A stretch of 64,000 nucleotides of DNA from Corydoras sp. C115 (taxonomy: Eukaryota > Chordata > Actinopteri > Siluriformes > Callichthyidae). The DNA lies in the NCBI GenBank assembly GCA_019802505.1, contig JAFMOC010000224.1, forward strand, positions 469,501-533,500, read 5' to 3'. Below are positions 1 to 12,755 of the stretch, in pieces. Every line of letters starts with the position of its first letter. Positions within the stretch are counted from its first letter, which is position 1. The position numbers and the translations under genes are program-made. The notes below the pieces were generated by a model. It was not told the DNA's origin. It saw nothing but the letters and a program-made list of their open reading frames with translations, and searched no databases.

Positions 1-1167
1 GGTGAACAGCAATCTTCAAGTCTGACCACAGATTCTCAATTGGATTAAGGTCTGGGCTTTGACTAGGCCATTCCAATATGTTTACACGTTTCCTCTTAAA
101 CCACTCGTGTTGCTTTAGTAGTATGCTTTGGGTCATTGTCCTGTTGGAAGGTAAATCTCCGCCCTAGTCTCAGATCACTGATGGACGTAAACAGGTTTTG
201 CTCAAGAATATCCCTGTATTTAGCACCATCCATCTTCCCCTCGACTCGGACCAGTTTTCCAGTCCCTGCTGCTGAGAAACATCCCCACAGCATGATGCTT
301 CCACCACCATGTTTCACTATGGTGTTCTTGGGGTGATGAGATGTGTTGGGTTTGCAGTTTGGGAGTCTCCCACATGCCTTTTTGCAAACTCGAAACGGGC
401 CTATTTTTGCCTGTAAGTAAAGGTTTTTTTTCTGGCCACTCTTCCATAAAGCCCAGCTCTATGGAGTGTACGACTTATTGTGGTCATATGGACAGATACT
501 CCAGTCTCTGCTTGGGAACTCTGCAGCTCCTTCAGGGTTACCTTTGGTCTCTGTGCTGCCTCTCTGTTTAATGCACTCCTTGACCGGGCTGAGAGTTTTG
601 GTGGGTGGCCCTCTCATGGCAGGTTTGTGGCATGGCTTTCCATTTGATGATGATGGATTTGATGGTGCTCCGGGGGATCATCAGAGATTTGGATATTTTT
701 TTTATAACCCAACCCTGACTTATACTTCTCTACAACTTTATCCCTGACTTGCTTGGAGAGCTCCTTGGTCTTCATGGTGTTGTTTGGTTAGCTTAATGGT
801 GTTGCAGCCTCTTGGGCCTTTCAGAAAAGTTGTGTATATACTGACAGATCATATGACCCTTAGATTGCACACAGGTGGCCTTCATTTCACTAAGCATGTG
901 ACTTCTGAAAGTAAATGGTTGCACCAGAACTTTTTAGGGGCTTCATAACAAAGGGGGTGAATACATATGCACATGCCAATTTTCAGTTTTTTTATTTTCA
1001 TATTCTTTATATATAATTTTTTTTTTTTCACATTTCACTTCTTAAACGTACACTATTTTGTGCAGATGGATCACATTCAATACAGATTAAAAAAAAATAC
1101 ATACGTGTTGTAATGTAGTAAAATAGGGAAAATCCAAGGGGGTGAATACTTTTGCAAGGCACTGTAT
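1..1167 (-). mobile_element. Tc1/mariner-type transposon, truncated by window edge
   Basis: A Tc1-family DNA transposon lies on the minus strand and runs off the left edge. The transposase start is visible near 774 (MKTKELSKQVRDKVVEKY), and the frame then breaks. The central DDE part is recognisable at 96-317 (GGSIMLWGCFSAAGTGKLV, then QQDNDPKHT). The right terminal repeat ends near 1167 with GGGGGTGAATACTTTTGCAAGG. A second, inner copy of the GGGGGTGAATAC motif lies at about 955-967, giving the IR/DR layout common in fish Tc1 elements. Stops and frameshifts split the transposase, so this copy is inactive. Confidence 0.9.
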
Positions 1168-2980
<1,813 letters not shown>

Positions 2981-2982
2981 GT

Positions 2983-3250
2983 TATAGGACCCAGGACAGG
3001 GCACCAATCTATCGCTGGTTACACACTCACCCACACAGACACACGCATACACATTCACACACATATGGGTCAATTTGGATCATTCAATTTACCTTGATCC
3101 ATGTTTTTGGACTGTGGGAGGAAACTGGAGAACCCAGAGTAAACCCATGTGGACACGGGAAGAACATGGAAGCTCCACCCAGAGAGTCAAACTGGGAATC
3201 CCTAACGCTGAGAGGTGAACGTGCTAACCATTAAGCCACCGTGCTATCCG
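2983..3250 (-). repeat. SINE-like dispersed repeat (family A), minus orientation
   Basis: This is one of about fifteen copies of the commonest repeat in the window. Complete copies have a tRNA-like head with an A-box-like TAGTGGTTAGC and a B box GGTTCGAATCC. A body follows with TTTCCTCCGGGTTCTCCGG and AGTCCAAAAACATGGATCAA, and the tail is GATAAAGCGGAAGATAATGAATG. Here the reverse complement is seen, with the head at about 3245 (TTAAGCCACCGTGCT). Confidence 0.85.
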
Positions 3251-3700
3251 GACTGAGAATTATGTAGAGAAACAGATGGACTAGAGCGTGTAGTTGTAGG
3301 GTGTACAAAGTGCATCAATATGATCTGTGGGGCTGATCAAATGGACAGTGTAAATCCTTAGAAGAGTACATAATGAAATGGCAGATAAGTTTGTATTATT
3401 TATATTTTACTCAAAGATCACATTTCTCCTGATGTGGATTTTATCAAGTGGTGGAAGAGTAGGAGTAATGATGTAAATAGTTTTTATGCTCTTTTTTTTC
3501 CTTCGGGTTAACATCAGTTCTTGTTAACATCAGTTCTTTAGTACTGATTTATATCTTTGTTATTATGAAATGCATAGCCTGCATCATTGGTCTGATGAGC
3601 TCTATGTATGAATGTGATTTAAGGTTTTAATTGAATAAATATACATCACTATTTATACACTGCCTTTTAATGTAATCTGTTTTTGTATGATTTCTTTTAG
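3251..3700. other. No feature recognised before the putative spidr exon
   Basis: AT-rich sequence ending in a polypyrimidine tract and the acceptor TTTCTTTTAG at 3691-3700, which serves the exon starting at 3701. The rest is probably intron. Confidence 0.4.
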
Positions 3701-5410
3701 CTTCAACATAAAACTATTGTGTCACTTTTAAACTCAACAGGATTTGCAAAGGTAAGCTTCCAGTTAACTAAATTCATTTAATTTATTGTATTCTAAACAT
3801 GTTTCAATGAGTTAACACATCCACAATTTTAATAATCATTTTAATTTTTTTTCAAATACCTTTTTTAATATTCAATTTGACCAGAATCCATATCATGTTT
3901 GCATGCTACATTATATTTAATTGTAGGTACAGTTGTGTGCAATATAATACAGTCTAACGTCACTATATTTAATAACTGATTTTGGCAGAAAAGATGATAC
4001 AACATGGGAAACATCCATGACTAAGTGTAGCTGATTAATGGCAAATGGACTGAATTAACAGTCATGACATGCATGCTGCTAATTGAGTGTAATTAACTCA
4101 TTAAATGAAAGGGCGTGTAAAAATTCAGTGTGGAGTTTAGTACGGTCATTCATTCTATAATGAATGTGGGCGGTAAATGTTGTAGCTGCTGGTTTTAGTC
4201 TTGCTCAGTAAGTTAAATGGGTTTCACACATTGTATTAAAGGGAAAGAGCCCTGATCAAGAGGTTAATTTGAGAAGAAAACATATAAAGTGAAAAATTAT
4301 CTCAAATAAAACAACAAATAAAAACTTAAACATATGGTAAAAAAGCAATACTACCATTCACATAGCATAGAGCATTAAACAACAAAAATGATAAAGAAGC
4401 ATCCAGTGATCAGTTCTGGAGATTTTAAGTTATCTGAGAGAACTGCAACATCCACTAGACTCCTACATGAAGCTGAACTATCTACAAAAAAACCTTCATA
4501 AAGTATCATTGTTTTAAAAAGGTGTTTTAAAAAGGTTACAGATAAAGAACACACTGACTGATCTAAAGAGAAGTGGAACAACATTCTATGGACAGACAAA
4601 ACAGTACACTGTTAAACAGTGGAGGGAAAACAATGGTTTGGGGAATGGTTCTCATACTTTGGAGTCTGACCCATTTATGTCATACCAGGCTCCATGGACC
4701 AGTTTAAACATATCAACAATATATTAAACTATATATCAATTACTGGAAGATGTCATGTTATCTTATGTTTAAAAATGATCTTGAAATAGGTGTTTCAGCA
4801 GAGCAAAGACTCCAAACACCAGCAAGCAGCAACTTCCTGGTTCCCACTCCAGTCCACACCTGTACATCTAATTTGATTTCTGCCAAAATGTTACTGCAAT
4901 GACTATTGAGGTTTTTTTTTTTTTTTACCAAAAATCATAGAGATTTCCAATAATAATTAGCAGCACTTAATAAGTTTATCTATGTTTGATTTAAATAGAC
5001 ATTAAATTATATACACAATACTGTATGCACATTAGTGTCCTACACTGTTAATGCTGTCCCGCCACTGAAGGAGGATGTCTTGGTCTTCACAAGGTCCCAC
5101 CCATATAAAGAAAACATTGTTGGTTTTTACATTCTATTGTCACTTTATCTTGCTTTTTGATGGGTAATGCTTTGAACACAAAAAAGCTGCTTTAAGCTGC
5201 TATTATTAAAAAACAGTGCTGCATAAATAAAGTTAACCGTGTGTGTAATATGTTTTCCTGTTTAAAATGGTCTTCTTTCTTCACTCTGCTTTACAGGGAT
5301 ATGAAGTGGAGAATGTGCTTGGGAAGGAGGTCGGCCCTCTGTGTGCATACATCCAAATTATAAGCAGGTGTCCCACCCAATGGATGAGTTTGGAGGAAAT
5401 TACATGTTAA
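3701..5410 (+). CDS. spidr: Two 3'-terminal coding exons, probably spidr (partial gene)
   Basis: Two phase-0 exons join cleanly. The first is 3701-3751 (acceptor TTTTAG, donor GTAAGC), encoding LQHKTIVSLLNSTGFAK. The second is 5297-5410 (acceptor TTACAG), encoding 37 residues from GYEVENVLGKEVGPL to LEEITC, then TAA. The identification rests mainly on synteny: in human, SPIDR lies tail to tail with CEBPD, as here. The C-terminal flavour (GKEVG, then LEEI) also fits my memory of SPIDR, but I could not align it. SPIDR is a scaffold that links BLM and RAD51 in homologous recombination. The upstream exons lie outside the window or in sequence I could not read as coding. The polyadenylation hexamer overlaps the stop codon. 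Another gene with a similar tail is the main alternative. Confidence 0.6.
4320..4760 (+). mobile_element. Decayed Tc1/mariner transposase remnant
   Basis: Translation on the + strand gives scattered Tc1-like phrases, for example RTATSTRLLHEAELSTKKPS at about 4440-4497. Later there is a TGGACAGAC step and a GGGAAAACAATGGTTTGGGG step, matching the 'WTDE' and 'GGSVMVWG' regions. Several frames are needed. It lies inside the intron between the two putative spidr exons. Confidence 0.6.
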
Positions 5411-5415
5411 ATAAA
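5410..5415 (+). terminator. Polyadenylation signal AATAAA overlapping the spidr stop
   Basis: The TAA stop occupies 5408-5410 and the sequence continues AATAAATTTTA, so the hexamer begins at the last base of the stop. A downstream signal may be used instead. Confidence 0.4.
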
Positions 5416-5780
5416 TTTTACTGATGTTACATATCCATTACTAGTTCATTTCCTTCAATTTTTTTGCAGTTTCAGAGCCATTCCACCTCAATAGGGTAAG
5501 AAGTAAATTTCATTGTGCAAACCTTCTGGGTTCTCAGCCTGTGCACATCTGGAACATCTGACCATCTTATAAGACACTGTAACATAATTGTATAAACAAT
5601 TTTTTTTCTAATATACCATTTAGATTAATATATAACTCTGTGCAATTATTTGTGAGACATGCTGATTACCATGTGCTGTATGTGCTTCTAAACCGCTGAA
5701 ATAAACAGAACTCTGAAATCGATTAGGTGTTTTGCAGTTCGGTTTTCCTCATTCAGTACAACCGTTTCAGAGATTTTGCC
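5416..5780. other. Short gap between convergent spidr and cebpd 3' ends
   Basis: No coding sequence was seen. A GCAG acceptor-like site occurs at about 5470, but the sequence after it reads only eight codons before a stop. Confidence 0.4.
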
Positions 5781-5786
5781 TTTATT
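5781..5786 (-). terminator. cebpd polyadenylation signal (minus strand AATAAA)
   Basis: TTTATT on the + strand reads AATAAA on the cebpd strand, about 260 bp past the stop codon. It is the best placed hexamer downstream of cebpd. Confidence 0.5.
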
Positions 5787-6043
5787 ACTAAAATATTCCA
5801 GTTTTACAGACTATATAAAAGCTTTAAACATGCTCTGACATCGCTTTGTTCAATGTTATAAAACTTGTTATATGAAGATTCTGTAATAATTTAAAATACA
5901 AAAACAAAATCAATATTCACAAAACTGGATCAAACAGCTTTGAACGACGCTTGAACTGTTCGGCAACAGTCACAGAGTTCGGTCTCAGTTATGTTTGTTT
6001 TCTTGAGGTATTTTTTTTTTTTAAAGAGTCGCACTAAAAACGA

Positions 6044-6859
6044 TCACCGACTCGCGGCGGTGTCGCGTCTGTCGTACGAGGTGGAGTCGGGCAGTTGTTT
6101 GAAAACGTTTCGGAGGCTCGAGAGCTCCCGCGTGAGCTGATCGATGGTTTTGTGCAGGCGCTCGTTGTCGCTGCTTAGCTCGAGTAGTTTCTGTTGCATT
6201 TCCAGATTACGCCGTTTCGCCTTGTCCCTGCTCTTGCGTACAGCGATGTTGTTCCGTTCGCGTCGCTGCCGGTATTCCGGGCTGTACCTGTCAAAAGTCT
6301 TCTTGCTCTTGTCCCTGTGTGTCCTGCTCGACGTGGAGTCGGATCCGGATTGGGGCTCTGGTGTGCTCGGTGGGGTGGGCTGGCCCGTCTGAATGCTGAC
6401 AGTCGTCTGCGCGCAAGTCTTTATCTGCGAGGGCAACGACGACGGCGTGTCGTTGTCGCTCCAATCGGCTTCTTGCTTAATGGGAGCGGAGAAGATGACT
6501 TTCCCGAACTCGCCACCGCCTGACGGCTGCAGGTGGCTGACTGCAGAGTTCGGCTGAAACGCCTCCGACTTTTCTGGCTTCACAGTATTGTTGAACAGGT
6601 CGGCGAACAGCTCGTCGTTGCACAGCTCGAAGTTGGGCGCCGTGGACATGGAATCGATGTACACGCTGAAGTCAATGACGCTCTCGTCGTCGTACAAGGC
6701 GGGCGCGTTACTCAGCTCCACCACGCTGCCGGTGTCCGACTCGGGACATTTCGCGTCTCCAGGCACGCAGTTCAGTTTACTGTCGTAGAAGTTAGTAGGC
6801 TCCATCCCCCAGCTCATGTAGCATGGTGGTGACATGCACTCTGAGTCCGGGTCGCACAT
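6044..6859 (-). CDS. cebpd: CCAAT/enhancer-binding protein delta, intronless
   Basis: This encodes a nuclear bZIP transcription factor that binds CCAAT-type sites as homo- or heterodimers and acts in inflammation and differentiation. The 271-residue protein carries the C/EBP transactivation segment at about 56-85 (DDESVIDFSVYIDSM, then ELCNDELFADLFN). The C-terminal bZIP runs at about 193-257: basic region EYRQRRERNNIAVRKSRDKA, then a leucine zipper, ending FKQLP. DDESxIDFSxYIDSM and the ELCxDELFADLFN box favour delta over the alpha, beta and epsilon paralogues. The open frame extends 36 codons further upstream (to 6967). I chose the methionine at 6857-6859 because it places the conserved FYD/FYE block at about residue 24, as in human C/EBP delta. 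Upstream codons are more likely 5' UTR. A single exon is normal for the family. It lies convergent with the putative spidr exons. Confidence 0.95.
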   Translation of the reverse strand: MCDPDSECMSPPCYMSWGMEPTNFYDSKLNCVPGDAKCPESDTGSVVELSNAPALYDDESVIDFSVYIDSMSTAPNFELCNDELFADLFNNTVKPEKSEAFQPNSAVSHLQPSGGGEFGKVIFSAPIKQEADWSDNDTPSSLPSQIKTCAQTTVSIQTGQPTPPSTPEPQSGSDSTSSRTHRDKSKKTFDRYSPEYRQRRERNNIAVRKSRDKAKRRNLEMQQKLLELSSDNERLHKTIDQLTRELSSLRNVFKQLPDSTSYDRRDTAASR

Positions 6860-7042
6860 GAACGCTGCTGATCTCGCAGAGGTCAACAACTGCTCTCTCA
6901 CGGAGGTGCTGGACAGCTTCACCTGCCAGGTGGAAAATCTCTCACTGGCTCTTACACGAAACTTCAATTTCCAGACTGTGTTGAGCGGATAAATCGGTCC
7001 CAGAACTCACTGAAAATACACGCACTTGGTCGCACTAACGCG

Positions 7043-7048
7043 TTTATA
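7043..7048 (-). promoter_or_regulatory. cebpd TATA box
   Basis: The cebpd strand reads ATTATAAACGCG here. A start site about 30 bp downstream (near 7013) would give a 5' UTR of about 155 nt to the chosen ATG. Confidence 0.7.
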
Positions 7049-7079
7049 ATGGCCAAGTGTTTAAGTATGAGCTCTGCGC

Positions 7080-7087
7080 TGACGTCA
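7080..7087. promoter_or_regulatory. Perfect CRE (TGACGTCA) in the cebpd promoter
   Basis: A palindromic cAMP-response element lies about 35 bp upstream of the TATA box. CREB/ATF control of mammalian CEBPD through a CRE is established, so a conserved role is plausible. Confidence 0.75.
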
Positions 7088-7133
7088 GAGACTCGCCACC
7101 CTCTTCAGAAAGCCAGTCGTGACTGGTGTGGGT

Positions 7134-7257
7134 CACGTGGTTTGTCTTGACTTCCAGTTGAAAGTGCGTAAGCCGCGCGTACGCCCACCAGTCCGACTGG
7201 AGGCAGAACAAGTCCGGACAGCGCGGTCTGTCAAACGCGCACGCAGCGGTCACGTGA
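7134..7257. promoter_or_regulatory. Two CACGTG E-boxes upstream of cebpd
   Basis: CACGTG occurs at 7134-7139 and, as the longer palindrome TCACGTGA, at 7250-7257. Both are in the GC-richer island upstream of the TATA box. They fit bHLH-ZIP factors of the USF/MYC/TFE type. Function is inferred. Confidence 0.45.
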
Positions 7258-7504
7258 CTGCGCCCTTCCTCTTCTCTGGTTGGAGGGGCTTACATCACAT
7301 CTATAAGTTTGTTTTAAAAAGCTGCTTCATAGTCTGTGTACATCGTTTTAATCAAACTAAAGCTTTAAACAAATACTGAAAGCAAGTTCAGATGAAAATG
7401 TGTAGCTGATTTTATGTCTGATCACGCCTGAACAGTTCTAAAAATTTAACATTCTCCACTGTAAGACGGGGGTGGGAGGTTTACATGTAAAAGACACTCC
7501 TTCA

Positions 7505-7825
7505 TTAATTATCTTTTGCTTATTCCTCTACTAGGGTCACTGGGGTTCCCCATGCCCATCCAGTGGAGAATGTTTCCCTGTGCAGATACACCCAGAACAG
7601 GGCACCAATCTATCACTGGGCACTCAGACACACACACAAACACACACACACTATCAGGCAGTGTAGAGCATTCAATTTACCTTAAATCCTTGTTTTTGAA
7701 CAGTGGGAGGAAACTGGAGAACCCGGAGAAAACCTATGCGGGGAGAACATGGAAACCAGATTGGGATTTGAACCTGATTTCACAGCACTGAAAGGCAAAC
7801 ATGCTAAGCCACCGTGCTGCCCCAT
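7505..7825 (-). repeat. SINE-like repeat (family A), minus
   Basis: A nearly complete copy of family A in reverse complement: tail at about 7510 (CTTTTGCTTATTCCTCTACTAG), a CA-rich segment at 7627-7650, and head at 7803-7825 (CTAAGCCACCGTGCTGCCCC). Confidence 0.85.
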
Positions 7826-7904
7826 GTCTGAACAGTTCTATTAACCTTTTAACATTTCCCTCCGTAAGACATGGGTTTACATATAACAGACACTTATTCA
7901 TGAA

Positions 7905-8225
7905 TTTATTTTCCAATTATTCCACTGTTATGGGTCACGCTAGCGTTCTCCATGCCCATACAGGTGAGAGCATTTCTGGGCACTGGGCAGATACACCAAG
8001 TACAGGGTGCCAGTGCATCACTGGGCACACTCACGCAATTTAGAACATTCAGTTTTACTTTAAATCTGTTTTTGGACTGTGGATGGAAATCAGAGAACCC
8101 GGAGAAAACCCACAAGAACATGGGGCAAACATGGAAACTCCACTCACACTGGGATAGATTGGTGTCCTGGGTGTATTCCTATTGCCATTCTTCCCTGGAT
8201 GGGCATGGAGAACCCTAGCAGATGA
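7905..8225 (-). repeat. Degenerate SINE-like copy with an inverted end fragment
   Basis: 7905-8145 is a diverged minus-strand copy of family A. At about 8155-8220 the sequence turns round and reads the + strand tail of the same family (GGTGTCCTGGGTGTATTCC, then CCTGGATGGGCATGG). The copy has therefore been rearranged or struck by a second partial copy. Confidence 0.65.
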
Positions 8226-9545
8226 ATTATCAGAATTAAAATACTTTATTAATCCCAAAGGAAACAAGTGCAGTTTTTACAGATGCTCCATTAGATGTGT
8301 TTCTATATATAAAGGGGAAATAAAAAATTAACAATAAGTGCAGTAATATTTAACTAAAAGTACTAAAAAAATGCAATAAAGTAAAAGTAAAGTGGCATGT
8401 GTATAGTATCTTAATTAAAAATTTTTTTAAATTGATCAAAATATAGTGCACTGTGTGGCAGATGGAAGAATAATATACTATTATACATTTGAATAATTAT
8501 CCTGATTACATTATTGCACATTAAAGTTAAAGTTGTTTTACTTAGTGAGGAGTTAAATTGACTTATGGCAGTTTGATTACAGTATGCAGTTTAATGGCCA
8601 CAGGTAGGTATGATCTCCTGTGGCGTTCTGTGGTGCATATGGGTGGAATCAGTCTTAAACTGAATGTGCTCCTGTGTCTGCCAGTGTGTGGTACAGTGGG
8701 TGGGAGCCATTGTGCATGATGGCCTTCAGCTTAGACAGCATCCTCCTTTCTGACACTGCCCTCAGCATGTCCAACTCCACCCCCACAAGATCACTGGCCT
8801 TATGGATCAGTTTGTTAAGTCTGTTGGCAACTGGCATCTGCTTTCAATCTGCTGCCCCAGCATGCGACAGCATTAAGGATAGCACTCGCCACCACAGACT
8901 CGTAAAAGATCCTGAGCATCATCCTGCAGATATTGAAGGACCTCAGATGTCTCAAAAAGAACAGACGACTTTGGCCTTTCCTGTAGAGGGTTTCAGTGTT
9001 TTTAGCCCTGTCCAGTTTATTGTCCATGTACACCCCCAGATTTGTAGTTCTCTACAGTGTTCACACTGACCCCATTGATGGACATGGGTCACCGGTGCAT
9101 TGTTCCTTCTCAGGTCCACCACCAGCTCCTTTGTCATATGTCAGATAGCTGAAGTATGTGATGTAGAGGGTGAAGAGGAAAAAAGAGAGAACAGTCCCCT
9201 GTGGTGCCCTGGTGTTGCTGATCACTTTGTCTGACACATGGTGCTGCAGGCGCATGTACTACCGGTCAGGTAGTCAGTAATCCAGGACACTAGGGGGGGG
9301 TGTCTACCTGCATTGCTGTCAGCTTCTCACCCAGAAGAGCAGTCCAGATGTTGTTGAATGCACTAGAGAAGTCGAAAAAACATGATCACCGTGCTGGCTG
9401 ACTTGTCCAGGTGTATTTTAGCAGGTAGATGATGGTGACCTCAACTCCCAGGCAGGGCATGTAGGCAAACTAGAGGGTGTCAAGAATTGGCTGGACTATG
9501 GAACGGAGCTGATCCAGGACAAGCCTCTCCATGGTCTTCATGATG
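8226..9545 (-). mobile_element. Decayed Rex1/CR1-type LINE fragment
   Basis: The minus strand keeps an RT-like phrase at 9061-9255 (SDKVISNTRAPQGTVLSFFL; APQGTVLSP is a conserved RT block). Nearby are RRNNAPVTHVH and LRHLRSFNICRMMLRIFYES, in different frames. The 3' end near 8240 has the typical TACTTTATTAATCCCAAAGG tail. Stops and frameshifts show that it is dead. Confidence 0.7.
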
Positions 9546-9922
9546 TGGGACGTCAGTGCGAATAAGCGGAATATAATGAGATATGAATGAATGAATGAAT
9601 AAATAAAAGATAACATTGTTGCGACAAACCATCTTACTGTTTCGGTATCCATACAAAAGTCCAGCACGTTTATAAACCTCTTAGCTTTTACACATGAAAT
9701 TGAATCTAAACAGGATCTTACAATAAATACAATTTAAAAGTATGTTTATATGTTTGGAAGGGATTTAATAGTGTATAATAGTGTATAAGTGCAAAGTGCT
9801 CAGAGGATTCAACTGTAATGCTAATCATAGCTTTTACTGCCTGCTGTTAAAAACGTAAATACTCATTATCATGATTAGTTTTTAACACAACTGTTACTTA
9901 TGTAACATGCCAGTTTAGTTTC
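9546..9922. other. Intergenic, repeat tail only
   Basis: A family A tail remnant (GAATGAATGAATGAAT) sits at about 9582-9602. Nothing else was recognised. Confidence 0.4.
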
Positions 9923-9980
9923 TACATTTACATTTAGTCATTTAGCAGACGCTTTTATCCAAAGCGACTTACAATTGAGT
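9923..9980 (-). repeat. L2-type LINE/SINE 3' tail fragment
   Basis: The reverse complement reads AAGTCGCTTTGGATAAAAGC then GTCTGCTAAATGACTAAATG. This is the same tail that ends the large LINE at 53280-53320. Confidence 0.85.
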
Positions 9981-10334
9981 TTGTAACAAGTTTCACTTTG
10001 TTTTGTTTCTGATTCTTCCAAATCTGAATGATATGTGTAAAATATAAACCATATTACGGTGAGACTTTAGAATTGGACGTGTCTTTGACTTCATTAAGCT
10101 GGTTCAGTGTTTAATAAAACAACTGCATTTGTAAGTATTAATATGAGAATATTATCAGAATTACACGTTTTTCAGTCATATTTCAGCCAGTTCGTTAAAA
10201 CCTAATTCTGATCGTCCTCTGCTGGACTGTTTTAATAAGCACAAGCAGATCATTTATTTAATTCACTTATGATATAAACGATAATTAAACCAGAGCTTTT
10301 ACCATCGTCTCTTGCTTTTTAAAAACTTTAACAG
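9981..10334. other. Intergenic, nothing recognised
   Basis: AT-rich. No coding, RNA or repeat signal was seen. Confidence 0.4.
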
Positions 10335-10545
10335 CGCTGGGGATTCCAGGTTCGAATCTCTGCCTCCTGGGAGGAGTTTCCATTTTCTATCCGCGTTGGT
10401 TTCCCCTGGGTTCTTCTGTTTCCTTACACAGTCCAAAAACATAGATTCAAGGTAAATTGACTGCTCTAAATCCCCTGGATGGGCATGGGAAACCTCACCG
10501 CGAACCTAGTAGGATTAAACGGAAGATAATGAATGAAATGATGTT
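10335..10545 (+). repeat. SINE-like repeat (family A), plus, with internal deletion
   Basis: Starts with GCGCTGGGGATTCCAGGTTC (B box GGTTCGAATC) and ends in the GGAAGATAATGAATGAAATG tail. The CA/GT-rich middle is missing. It abuts the outer left edge of the foldback element. Confidence 0.8.
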
Positions 10546-11084
10546 AATGTTTAATTCAAGCATATTCTCAGGGTATCACATAGAACAACCATTTTCAAAA
10601 TAGTACAAACATTTAGTTTGATATTCGACATTCGGCAGACATTCGCATTTTCAATCAAAGCCCTAAAATTATTTTAATTGCATTTTATAAATCACTACGG
10701 AATCGAGAACAAACTACAAACTTTATATTTTGTCAAAATTCCCGGTGAGTTGATTTATCCGAGTTAATCGTCCAATATAGCCGGAATGGCAGCTGCAGCG
10801 TTAGGTGACAGCAAGGGACCGTCTATAAAATCCAGTCATTGCGGAAATACCGAAAAACATTACAGATATATGACGTCACATGCTGGTGATAATTAAAAAC
10901 ACTTAAATCCCACCCCACCCCAAAAAAAAAAAAAAAAAAAAAACAATATAATGTGAAAATTATAACTAGACATGAAAAAATATTTAGTGTTCAATGATGA
11001 TGATTTTAAAATTCCATGTTATACAAAATTAACTTCAACTGTAAAATATTAATATTGCAATTAAATATAATCTCACTTGTAGTT

Positions 11085-12755
11085 TACAGAAAGGCACATG
11101 AAAAATATACTGCAACCTTCAGTTTGGGAATATATCCATCTGCTAGTTTTTGGTTCATTTTTTAAAGTTACAAATTCATCTTGTGAAACAGCAGAATGAC
11201 ACAATAATAAAAAAGCACATGTAGTTCACAGAGGAACAGCCGGGGAACATATTACAACCTTCAGTTTGGGAATATATCCATCTGCTGGTTTTTGGTTCAT
11301 TTTTTAAAGTTACAAATTCATTCTGTGAAACAGCAAAATGACATAATAATAAATAAGCACTTGTAGTTCACAGAGGAACAGCTGGGGAACATACTACAAC
11401 CTTCAGTTTGGAAAAATATTCTTTGGTTGATTTTTGGTTCATTTTTTAAAGTTACAAATTCCTCCTGTGAACCAGCAAAATAGTATAATAATATAAAAGC
11501 ACTTGTAGTTCATAGAGACACAGCTATGGAACATACTACAACCTTTATTTTGGGAATATATTCGTCGGTTGATTTTTTGTTCATTTTTAAAAGATACAAA
11601 TTCCTACTGCAAAACAGCAAAATGACATAATAATAAAAAAGCACTTGTAGTTCACAGAGGAACAGCCGGGGAACATACTACAACATTCTGTTTGGGAAAA
11701 TATTCGTCGGTTGATTTTTGGTTCATTTTTTAAAGTTACAAATTCCTCCTGTGAACCAGCAAAATATTATAATAATATAATAATATAAAAGCACTTTTTA
11801 CAAATTCATCCTGTGAAACAGCAGAATGACATAATAATAAAAAAAACATTTGTAGTTCATAAAGATACAGCTAGGAAACATACTACAACCTTCAGTTTGG
11901 GAAGATATCCATCTGCTGATTTTTGGTTCATTTTTTAAAGTTACAAATTCATCCTGTGAAACAGCAAAATAGTATAATAATAAAAAAGCACGTGTAGTTC
12001 ATAAAGACACAGCTAGGGAACATACTACAACCTTCTGTTTGTGAAAATATCCATCTTCTGATTTTTGGTTCATTCTTTAAAGTTACAAATTCATCCTGTG
12101 AAACAGCAGAATGACATAATAATAAAAAAACATTTGTAGTTCATAAAGATACAGCTAGGAAACATACTACAACCTTCAGTTTGGGAAGATATCCATCTGC
12201 TGATTTTTGGTTCATTTTTTAAAGTTACAAATTCATCCTGTGAAACAGCAAAATAGTATAATAATAAAAAAGCACGTGTAGTTCATAAAGATACAGCTAG
12301 GGAACATACTACAACCTTCAGTTTGGGAAAATATTCTTTGGTTGATTTTTGGTTCATTTTTTAAAGTTACAAATTCCTACTGCGAACCAGGAAAATAGTA
12401 TAATGATATAAAAATAGTTGTAGTTCATAGAGACACAACTAGGGAACATACTACAATGTTTATTTTGGGAATATATCCGTCGGTTGAATTTTGGTTCATT
12501 TTTTAAAGTTACAAATTCATCCTGTGAAACAGCAAAATAGTATAATAATATAAAAGCACTTGTAATTCATAGAGACACAGCTAGGGAACATACTACAATG
12601 TTTATTTTGGGAATATATCTGTCGGTTGAATTTTGGTTCATTTTTTAAAGTTACAAATTCCTCCTGTGAACCAGCAAAATGGTATAATAATATAAAACAC
12701 TTGTAGTTCACAGAGGCACAGCTGAGAAATAGTTCCATTGGTTACATTAAAAAAA
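11085..12755. repeat. Left-arm tandem array, unit about 140-145 bp
   Basis: The landmark GTAGTTCA/GTAGTTTA recurs near 11090, 11221, 11361, 11506, 11647, 11852, 11994, 12137, 12278, 12420, 12563 and 12703. Each unit also has a TACTACAACCTTCAGTTTGGGA block, a TTTTTGGTTCATTTTTTAAA block and a near-constant TAATAATAAAAAAGCAC block. The one longer interval (about 205 bp near 11647-11852) contains a partial unit, as expected from unequal exchange. Confidence 0.92.

Noticed and set aside
5471..5500. Extra 3' exon of the putative spidr gene spliced from 5367
   Set aside because: It would give only eight codons before a stop, while reading straight on from 5367 gives a plausible LEEI-type C-terminus.
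6144..6832. Three overlapping + strand open frames opposite cebpd
   Set aside because: They are antisense shadows of the GC-rich cebpd coding sequence. The minus-strand bZIP is unmistakable.
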